Shown here: one piece after another, positions 35,866 to 44,388 of the stretch
Layout of the letters: each line of letters begins with the position of its first letter
Numbering within the stretch: position 1 is the first letter of the stretch
Assembly (NCBI GenBank): GCA_963682025.1
Contig: OY821520.1
Span: 134,858,738-134,922,737 of the forward strand
Origin: Cordilura impudica
Taxonomy: Eukaryota; Arthropoda; Insecta; Diptera; Scathophagidae
Direction of reading: 5' to 3'
Length of the DNA: 64,000 bases
Notes under the pieces: model-generated
Told to the model about the DNA's origin: nothing
Seen by the model: the letters and a program-made list of their open reading frames with translations, nothing else
Database searches by the model: none
Translations under genes and position numbers: made by a program

Positions 35866-38800
35866 CTCCACTCCAGTGTGCAGAGGGTACATATAAGTTT
35901 GTCATTCCGTTTGCAATAATTAGAAAAAAAAATTTGGACCCCATAAAATATATATATTTGTGATCCTTATAACAACCGGAGCTGATATAGCGATGTCCGT
36001 CTGTCCGTCTGTCCGTCTGTGGAAATCACGATGACGGCATCAATCGGGCAGCTAGGGTGCTCGTTGACATAAAAAATGATTCACTAGCATCCTGAAAAGT
36101 TTGCCTTTTAAAATCGTCCAAATCGGTCGATTAGGGCCCGAGATTTGAATGAAGAACTAAAAAAAGTCTTGAAAAAATATAATTTTCTATGTTGTTCTTG
36201 TCACGATCACGCCCTCAATAGGACAGCTAGGGTGATTATTTTTAGTGAGAATGATTCACCAAATTCATGGGAAGATTTCTCTTTCAAAAATCATTAAAAT
36301 CGGTGGAGCAGGTCCAGGAAAATATCTGAAAAAGTAAAAAAAAAATGAAAAACATGATACTTCTATATTGTTCTTGTTCTTATTCTAAATGTTGTAGCTG
36401 GACTTTTTGTTTTTGTGGTCGTTGTGGTAATAATATAATAAAAACAAAACCTTTGTACATTTTTTTATCAACTCTGGTAGAAAAATTGAAAAGTTTCCAT
36501 TGTTTTGGCATCACTAAAAAAATTGGTTAGATCATTTGCGTCATTGCCACGAGCATGCCTGCAAAATTTCAGATCGATTGGGTCACGGGAAAGTAGTTAA
36601 AATCGATCCAAAATTTTTTCGACAAGCAGACACTACGATTTAATATAAAGGGAGTAAAAATTCACCAACATTTAAAGCAAATAATACTAAAATACCTAGT
36701 TGTTAATAAAAAAAAAACAATTGGGCAATTCACAATGGGTAATGTATCGTTGTATCTGTTGTATCGTGTATCACTTTACAATAGTGTAAAATTGTTGTTG
36801 GTAATTTTCACTGAAAAATCTGATACACGATCCAACTTCATTTGCTATGTTTAGTAAATGTTGTATATTGTATCATAACATATCAGTTCCAAGTGAATGC
36901 CAGTTTTTATGAAAAAGAAAAAACAAATACATAGAATGTTATCAGCATATATAATAATAAAATAAAATATGGCAAATAATGCAAATAACGCAAATACATC
37001 GATAAGTTTATTTATATAAAAATTAATGCTTATATTTTTAGTATGTATTTTCTCTTTCAGTACCAACCAAAACATTTAAAATTTTTTATTTTTTCATTAT
37101 AAATTAAAATGCAAGAGGTACGTAACTAAAACTCCAGGGTATATCTCACGACCAAAAAGCAAACACTGACAAGTGTTTTCTCTTATACAAAATAGCAGAA
37201 GCGACGAAGCGATCTTTCCTCGTTGGATCGAAAATTAATAAAGAAAGCGTTTTACAATATGAAAATACAACTGAGTATTGACAACAAATGATTGATTTCA
37301 ATACAACATACAATATACAACACCTGTTGTGAATTGCCCAAATGTAAATTTAGCAAAAAAAATTTATGTATCAATTTATTTATAGAGAAAAACACAAAAA
37401 TAACGTTTGATGTTGTATTTTTTGTGTGTAATATTTACATATACATACATACACGTATTAAATAATACAAATAATATACATATATTCTATATATGTATAT
37501 CCATAATAACTGCATGTTAGAAATAAATCGGTATATTATTTTATTTACATAAAATTCTGCAATATTTTGTTGTGGGGAAAATACATTTCTTTTGCATTAA
37601 CAGGGTGTCATTTTGCTCAGCGTGACTGTGCCACAGTAGATAGCGCCACAATTTTGGTTTGTTCTAATTAGCTTTGCAATAGTTATTTCTATTTTAACAT
37701 GAATGTCAATATTTTCAAATAGATATCATACAGAACAATGTTAAGAGTATACACGGGCTGGTCTTTTATTTCATACGTTTTTTTCATTATTCTTTTACAA
37801 ATATGAACATAAGTTTGGCATGTTAACTTTTTGTTGTCTCTACAAAATAGAGTTACCGAGTTCATCAATGAGTTTTTTGCTTTCAAAACAGTTCTACATA
37901 ATTATATAGAACTATTATTCTGCTTTACCTACAAAATATCTGATTGCGATTACATCTAATTTTTAATTAATAAAGCATTATTATTCACATAAATACAAAA
38001 TTGCACTTTTTATATTTTCCATTCAAATTTAAGAAAATATCAATTCTAATAAAAACTTAAATTAAAATTTCCAATTATAAATTAGAAAATATTAATTGAA
38101 TTTCAGAAAATCATATCAAAACGTCGGAAATAATAATTCTAAATTTAGAAGACATCAATTGCATCTTTAATATATAAATTTTATTCGTTAAACACAAATT
38201 AAAATTCCAAAAAAAAAAAAAAAAAACACCAAATATGTTTACATTTAAAAATGTTTACATTTAAAAAAAATATTGACATTCAGGAGAAATTAATAGCTTT
38301 TCAGTACCGCGATTCAGTAACTTCTTTTAACGATAGTCGAATCGTTAAAAAAAAGAAAATAGCAAAATTATCATTAAAATTTTTAAACGATATTCGCTAT
38401 TGTTAAAGTCAGCTGTTGTTGTTATCTAAACGACAACCATTTTTGTGATGTTTATTCAATCGATAAAAACTTAAATTTTTAGGTTGAAATGTCGTCATAC
38501 ATAAATAAAAATCATAAAATAAGTGAAAATATTTTGCTTTTATTAAAAAACTTCTTTATATAAATAAAAAAAATTAAATAGCGTATTCAATTCATTATTT
38601 CATTTTCAAATAAATAAACAGAAATATTAGTAAAAAAATAAAGATATTAAACATAAACATAAAATCATCCTGTCAAACACGAAGTAATTTGTTTTTTTCT
38701 ATTCTTCTTTGTGTGTTTCGCTTATTTTGACAGAGGTGCCACTAGTTTACAATTTAAATAAATAGAAAAACAGATTTGTCGACTGTCGTTAAGATGTATG

Positions 38801-39395
38801 TACTTAGTGAATCACTTAATCGTTAGTGCAAAAAACAATAGCTGTCGATATATTTTGCGATTGTCAGATCGTTGAATTTGAAATTTACAGAATCGCACTA
38901 CAAAAAATATTAATTTAAATTCAATGAATTTAAGAAAACCTCAAATGATATTTAAGAATTGCTAACATAAAAATTGTTACATATTTGGCCAGTTAAAAGA
39001 AACTATACAGCCATCTCCAATTAGCACGATTTAATGCATATAGCTACTCTACACAACCATTACCTTTGCAATGGAGGTAAGGGCGAGCTATTTAATTAGC
39101 AAAAACTAAATTAAACGAGAAGTTATGTCATATAACCGGGAACGCATGCATATAGGTATATAACCTAAATGCATGGCGATCAGCAACCACGATGACCAAA
39201 AAGCAAACACCGAAATAAATCCGACGTAATAGAAAAGACGAAAACCAACCCAAAGAATTTTCTGAAATTATTTGGTATTAAGTTTAACAAATTGTTTACT
39301 TTTTCTAATATTTTGTTTACATTTATTATCAATACTCAAACCGAGGTGGAGGGTATCAAAGATTCGGCACAGCCGAATTTAACTCTTTACTTGTT
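35866..39395 (+). mobile_element. Long DINE-like element, family 2 (plus copy, with nested MITE)
   Basis: Best-preserved family-2 copy. The 5' end reads TATACCCTCCACTCCAGTG...AGAGGG; the (GTCY)n stretch is at about 35,996-36,020; the 3' end reads GAGGTGGAGGGTATC, then the hairpin TTCGGC-ACA-GCCGAA (about 39,362-39,376) and TTTAACTCTTTACTTGTTTT. Net of the 619-base nested MITE it is about 2.9 kb. No helicase or Rep coding frame is present, so it would need an autonomous Helentron-type partner. The outer ~0.35 kb is about 95% like the minus copy by eye. Confidence 0.78.
36722..37340. mobile_element. 619-bp MITE with TGGGCAATTCACAA termini
   Basis: Terminal inverted repeats TGGGCAATTCACAA (36,722-36,735) and TTGTGAATTGCCCA (37,327-37,340), flanked by AAT on both sides (36,719-36,721 and 37,341-37,343). 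The minus family-2 copy shows the uninterrupted sequence ACAATGTAAATTTAGC, so AAT is either a 3-bp target duplication or part of a longer palindromic terminus. No coding frame. Superfamily not assigned; a 3-bp duplication would be compatible with PIF/Harbinger-like elements. Confidence 0.8.
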
Positions 39396-39870
39396 TTCTT
39401 TAAATTCGAGTGCAAATTCGATGAAATTTTATTTTTTCATTAAATTTTTTTCGTTCAATGTTTATTTAATCTATACAAAAAAAATTATGAATATTTAAAT
39501 AAAATTCATTAAATTGTAAATTTTTAAATAAAATTCATTAAATTTCATTACATATGTTTATTGAACACACAGAAGATATATAAATGGGTTTGTTATTAAT
39601 AATAAATTTTGCTAATCAATTTTAGCCAATTCACAATTCAAGACAGGGCTTTGATACACAATATTTGCAAATACATTAACAAGTTTAATAAACATACACA
39701 CACAGCATGTGTTTTATGCATGTGTTAGTAACAACTTTAAGTGGTTATTACTTCAAAAAAATGTACCAGATGGTGCACATCTGCAAAGAAATACCTTTCA
39801 AATGGTATATTTTTTGTCAAAATTGGTTGATAACTGAAAGCGTAGAAGAGGTCACCAGAAATCGCCTTTA
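39396..39870 (+). mobile_element. Family-3 dispersed repeat, diverged (copy 4)
   Basis: Starts in AAATTCGAGTGCAAATTCGATG and ends near CACCAGAAATCGCC. Contains an ACATACACACACAGCATG block and a CCTTTCAAATGG block in family order. More diverged than the other copies. Confidence 0.6.
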
Positions 39871-39884
39871 AAACAAATACTTAA

Positions 39885-40205
39885 ACGATCACTTAAATTT
39901 TGCCAAAACACATAAATCCAAGGAGTTTTCGCTTTTAAAAGATGTATGGCTCACCGACGTGAGTAAATTTAAAATACATAAATATAAAGAAAAACCAAAA
40001 GTATGACGAAAACATAACGCGGTATTGAACCGGTGATAGTTTGGGGATCTTTCTGTGCAGGTGATCCTGCAAGTCTGCATTTCATCGAAGGAATAATCGT
40101 TCAGAGAGTACGCATAGATATTTTCAACATGGCTTGTAGTTCCACTTTCGCACCAAACTGACTTTTCTCCTGAAATGCAAAACTTGCTTTCATCCACAAC
40201 TATGA
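39885..40205. pseudogene. Tc1-like transposase relic with an inverted fragment
   Basis: Plus strand: LNFAKTHKSKEF...LLKDVWLTDVSKFKI (about 39,893-39,980), then after a frameshift PVIVWGSFCAGDPASLHFIEGII (about 40,030-40,100), both characteristic of the Tc1 catalytic core around and after the first Asp. Immediately to the right, on the minus strand (about 40,200-40,135), is VDESKFCISGEKSVW, another version of the DESKF box. The normal order would place that box upstream on the same strand, so two Tc1 fragments meet in opposite orientations. Nonfunctional. Confidence 0.6.
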
Positions 40206-40671
40206 GTTTTGTTTATATACACATTTCTAAAGTCCATATGTTATTTAAAACATTTTTATTAGGTCGCTTTCTTGTCTGTTTGTGCGTTTGTATGTTCCGT
40301 AGGAATCTTTAAAGTAATATAAGTAATTTCCCGATAGAGACTAGAGACTTCAAATTTTTAACATAGCTCAGAACTGGATGACAATGCAATATTATATCTC
40401 AATTTATTCTGTGTGGGCGTGGCTTCGCCCACATATAATGAAATACTTTTTATCTCGGCACTTGTGTTTTTGTATATTGATACATACATTCGTTTCCAAC
40501 ATTTTTCTTAAATGTGGTTGCCGTTATACATTGGGGCGTGGCACCGCCCATACAACTCCAACTTTAGGAATGCTTTATCACGGCTAATTTTATAGCACTA
40601 AAAATGAAATTTGGTATAAAGGTGTTAATAGTCGTTTCCTACATTCCTGTCATATGTGCTATGATGTTATT
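40206..40671. other. Unassigned region with GTGGGCGTGGC words
   Basis: Contains GTGGGCGTGGCTTCGCCCAC (about 40,412-40,431) and GGGGCGTGGCACCGCCCAT (about 40,533-40,551), related to the repeated unit at 47,085-47,900. No gene seen. Confidence 0.5.
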
Positions 40672-40761
40672 CACCACACTCAAACTCACCACACTCAAAC
40701 TCAACACACTCAAACTCAACACATTCAAACGCACTACACTCCAACTCACCACACTTACTAC
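40672..40761 (+). repeat. 15-bp minisatellite, six units
   Basis: Six near-identical units of CACCACACTCAAACT in register. Confidence 0.92.
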
Positions 40762-40879
40762 AAAACTAAAAATCAGAAAATAATTACTAAGTAAGAAAAA
40801 GTTTTTAATATTCAACGTTTTTTTTATTCGAGTTTCTTTTTAAAGTTATAACTACATGTCATGAGATTTTACATAAGTA

Positions 40880-42185
40880 ACGGGTGATTTTTTTGAGGTT
40901 AGGATTTTCATGCATTAGTATTTGACAGATCACGTGGGATTTCAGACATGGTGTCAAAGAGAAAGATGCTCAGTATGCTTTGACATTTCATCATGAATAG
41001 ACTTACTAACGAGCAACGCTTGCAAATCATTGAATTTTATTACCAAAATCAGTGTTCGGTTCGAAATGTGTTTCGCGCTTTACGTCCGATTTATGGTCTA
41101 CATAATCGACCAAGTGAGCAAACAATTAATGCGATTGTGACCAAGTTTCGCACTCAGTTTACTTTATTGGACATTAAACCAACCACACGAATGCGTACAG
41201 TGCGTACAGAAGAGAATATTGCGTCTGTTTCTGAGAGTGTTACTGAAGACCGTGAAATGTCGATTCGTCGACGTTCGCAGCAATTGGGTTTGTGTTATTC
41301 GACCACATGGAAGATTTTACGCAAAGATCTTGGTGTAAAACCGTATAAAATACAGCTCGTGCAAGAACTGAAGCCGAACGATCTGCCACAACGTCTAATT
41401 TTCAGTGAATGGGCCCTAGAAAAGTTGGCAGAAAATCCGCTTTTTTATCGACAAATTTTGTTCAGCGATGAGGCTCATTTCTGGTTGAATGGCTTCGTAA
41501 ATAAGCAAAATTGCCGTATTTGGAGTGAAGAGCAACCAGAAGCCGTTCAAGAACTGCCCATGCATCCCGAAAAATGCACTGTTTGGTGTGGTTTGTACGC
41601 TGGTGGAATCATTGGACCGTATTTTTTCAAAGATGCTGTTGGACGCAACGTTACGGTGAATGGCGATCGCTATCGTTCGATGCTAACAAACTTTTTGTTG
41701 CCAAAAATGGAAGAACTGAACTTGGTTGACATGTGGTTTCAACAAGATGGCGCTACATGCCACACAGCTCGCGATTCTATGGCCATTTTGAGGGAAAACT
41801 TCGGAGAACAATTCATCTCAAGAAATGGACCGGTAAGTTGGCCACCAAGATCATGCGATTTGACGCCTTTAGACTATTTTTTGTGGGGCTACGTCAAGTC
41901 TAAAGTCTACAGAAATAAGCCAGCAACTATTCCAGCTTTGGAAGACAACATTTCCGAAGAAATTCGGGCTATTCCGGCCGAAATGATCGAAAAAGTTGCC
42001 CAAAATTGGACTTTCCGAATGGACCACCTAAGACGCAGCCGCGGTCAACATTTAAACGAAATTATCTTCAAAAAGTAAATGTCATGGACCAATCTAACGT
42101 TTCAAATAAAGAACCGATGAGATTTTGCAAATTTTATGCGTTTTTTTTTAAAAAAAAGTTATCAAGCTCTTAAAAAATCACCCGT
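40880..42185 (+). mobile_element. Intact DD41D (rosa-type) mariner transposon
   Basis: A 1,306-base element with inverted repeats ACGGGTGATTTTTTTGAG... and ...CTCTTAAAAAATCACCCGT, flanked by TA (40,878-40,879 and 42,186-42,187). It contains one complete transposase frame. All parts needed for autonomous movement are present. Confidence 0.95.
40993..42078 (+). CDS. DD41D mariner transposase, complete
   Basis: A 361-residue uninterrupted protein starting MNRLTNEQRLQIIEFYY, 113 bases inside the left inverted repeat. Residues ~1-115 form the paired-like DNA-binding region (two helix-turn-helix motifs, second around SIRRRSQQLGLCYSTTWKILRK). ELKPNDLPQR is the linker. The catalytic triad is Asp159 (FSDEAHFW), Asp252 (FQQDGATCHTA) and Asp294 (CDLTPLDYFLWG), with 41 residues between the second and third, hence DD41D; this spacing defines the rosa group first described in tephritid flies. 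It would bind the ACGGGTGATTTTTT ends and cut and paste at TA. No stop or frameshift is present, unlike all other transposases in the window. A polyadenylation-like AATAAA lies about 26 bases past the stop. Confidence 0.95.
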   Translation: MNRLTNEQRLQIIEFYYQNQCSVRNVFRALRPIYGLHNRPSEQTINAIVTKFRTQFTLLDIKPTTRMRTVRTEENIASVSESVTEDREMSIRRRSQQLGLCYSTTWKILRKDLGVKPYKIQLVQELKPNDLPQRLIFSEWALEKLAENPLFYRQILFSDEAHFWLNGFVNKQNCRIWSEEQPEAVQELPMHPEKCTVWCGLYAGGIIGPYFFKDAVGRNVTVNGDRYRSMLTNFLLPKMEELNLVDMWFQQDGATCHTARDSMAILRENFGEQFISRNGPVSWPPRSCDLTPLDYFLWGYVKSKVYRNKPATIPALEDNISEEIRAIPAEMIEKVAQNWTFRMDHLRRSRGQHLNEIIFKK

Positions 42186-42332
42186 TATTTCAACAATTAA
42201 TAACAATACGGTAGAGCCTTAAATAAACCAAAATATCACAGTGTAAGGAGAAAAATAAGAGGATTCAACGTTTTTAAAACGGACTAAATAGTATAAAAAA
42301 ATTTTTAATTGCCATAAACAGATTTCGAAACC

Positions 42333-42763
42333 AGTATTGGTCCTGAGAATGTTTAATTGTGAATTTTTAATACTATTAAGATTTAAAACTAAAAACGTTG
42401 GGCGCAAAATACAAATAAAGAGTAGTTGTGTTAAGAAAACAGTTGATATAATATACACTCCAATAAAATTGTACTTAAGTGATTTAATAATAATAGTCGA
42501 ACTTAAGACTTACAAAGCATAAATGACTAAAATTCATCAATAAAATACTTGGGGTCGAAACACAAAGTATGCAACAAAATTCTAACTACGGTTAAATTTT
42601 AATCTAATTTTTAGTTGAAACAAGTTTAAATCAAAGTAAAGGCAGTACAATCAAACTTTTAATGACTTAATTACCCAATGTATACGCCCAACGTTTAAAG
42701 TTTTAAATCTTACTAGTATTTCCATCAATTAAAAATTCACAATCAAACATCCTCAGGACCATC
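42333..42763. mobile_element. Foldback element, ~430 bp
   Basis: Imperfect inverted arms of about 70 bases: left 42,338-42,405 (GGTCCTGAGAATGTTT...AACGTTGGGCG) and right 42,686-42,762 (CGCCCAACGTTT...CATCCTCAGGACC). The centre is AT-rich and non-coding. It lies against the truncated 5' side of a DINE-like copy. Confidence 0.6.
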
Positions 42764-43167
42764 TATATAGGTTTGTATGCGTTCATAACATCCATTAATG
42801 AGTAGTCCAAAAATGATCCCTTTGGCCCCATATAGACTGCTTCCCGATCTTCACTTAAATCTATCAAAAAACTAAAATATTGCACTGATTCTTTTCAAAT
42901 TTTGTTTGTATATATTTTTGCAAAATGCAAGAGACTTTACCAACCATGGTCAGGATCGGTACAATTTTAGGCTTAGTGCCCATATAGTTATGGCATCCGA
43001 TATGAACTTTTTCATATCTGCAGCCAAAAAAAATAATAAAAATCTCACTCAAATTTGATTTATCTTATTTTCTATGTCCAGTTAGTTTGGCCTAAGAGAT
43101 AGGGTCTCTAAACGCATGGTATAGGGTTTCGTATAGTCGGTCTAGACCGACTATAATTTTCTTACTT
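42764..43167 (+). mobile_element. DINE-1/mini-me-like element, family 1, 3' half
   Basis: Starts inside the family sequence (GTTTGTATGCGTTCATAACATCC) next to the foldback element and ends with GGTATAGGG, the palindrome AGTCGGTCTAGACCGACT (43,136-43,153) and ATAATTTTCTTACTTGTT. Confidence 0.75.
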
Positions 43168-43789
43168 GTTTTTATTTTGTTTTTTATGCTTTATAGCATT
43201 AAGAAATCGAATTTGTGAAAATTTGATTTGTGTACAGAATTATTTTGTTTTTAATAATTATAAAATGTCACTAAAAATAATATGAGAAAAAATGAGAAAT
43301 GTTGCCAGCTAAGAAACACAAAACATTTAATAGTTTTTACACTGCTATTGAACGTTTATGAATACAAATTCGTATTAGAGGTTTATCTGTTCAATAACAA
43401 ATGAATACATTAAAGCAGAAATTAGAATTTTTCAATGAATACGACCTTTAAATTTTTGGATATGTCATAGAAACTTTCAATGAGAAAATACCTCAAAACC
43501 GAAAACGTATATTGGTAAATTTCTTAGCTGGATTTGCCTAGAGATTTGTAAGGTACTAGTATGCCCTGCTGGCTAATATACAATATAATTTGTTTTTTCA
43601 TTCGGTGCAAAAATTATCAAATTTTTCGGCCTACTCTGGAGCAAGGTACATATGTGTAGCTGCCCATGAGAAGGACATGGATTTTCCAAATTAAATCTGG
43701 CAACATAATTGTTGTTATTTGGTCAATTCATCAATATTGAGTGTATTATTTTTTTTTAAGCTAATAAGGCCTAAAGTTTTATGTAATTA
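43168..43789. other. No recognised feature
   Basis: AT-rich sequence between the DINE-like copy and the Penelope-like element; nothing recognised. Confidence 0.45.
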
Positions 43790-44031
43790 AAGACAATTTT
43801 AATACAATTTTGCTCGACGTTTCGTCGATTATATGTCGACTTCCTCTTTAGCTCGTCTATTTATTAATAAAGATATGAAAACAATTTATTAATACAATAA
43901 TTTATCACCAAAACATTTAAAAATTTACAATGTTGACGTTATTACATTAAAATATAAAAAATTTTTTACATTTAATAAATAACAAAAAACATAAAAACAC
44001 TGACATAATAATAAACACAACTTAATTTAAT

Positions 44032-44367
44032 GAGTTTCAATTTGCCATCCATCGAGCAAAGGTTGCCTCGCGGCTTCTATTATATCGCATAAGAGAAAAC
44101 GCGTTTCAGTTTTTTACTTTGTTGTCCTGGCGTTGCTACTCCACGTGCAATTAGGTCAAATGTACTTTTTGCACGTGTTTTAAAACAGCTCACCCTAACC
44201 TCCCTTGTGAAGGCAATGGCTGTATAGGGGAGCTGTATCAACCACAAAAATTTATATCCCCACAAAATGACAACATAGACCTAGTGTCTCAAGTCATTTT
44301 TTAAATATTCCACATTGTGGAATTGACACATCATCGCATGTGTCAGAAGAAGAAGAAGAAGAAGAAG
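44032..44367 (+). mobile_element. Small structured retroposon (SINE-like) with (AAG)n tail
   Basis: A 336-base insert in the Penelope 3' region flanked by a perfect 13-base duplication AACTTAATTTAAT (44,019-44,031 and 44,368-44,380). The 3' end has two hairpins, ATTCCACATTGTGGAAT (about 44,306-44,322) and TGACACAT-CATCGC-ATGTGTCA (about 44,324-44,345), directly followed by (GAA)n to 44,367. Retroposons that depend on a LINE often end in a stem-loop plus a short tandem repeat (established knowledge). The internal 48 bases at about 44,186-44,233 are 79% identical (38/48 by my count) to a module in the family-2 element. No polymerase III boxes are evident, so it could also be the 3' end of an unknown LINE. 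Confidence 0.7.
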
Positions 44368-44388
44368 AACTTAATTTAATATCACAGT

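Noticed and set aside
30576..39395. A single large inverted segmental duplication
   Set aside because: Similarity stops at the ends of the family-2 element on both sides; flanks are satellite on one side and family-3 sequence on the other, so these are two separate insertions.
35866..39395. An autonomous Helitron or Helentron
   Set aside because: No Rep or helicase motif in any frame; only short open frames such as 37,689-37,886, not conserved between copies.
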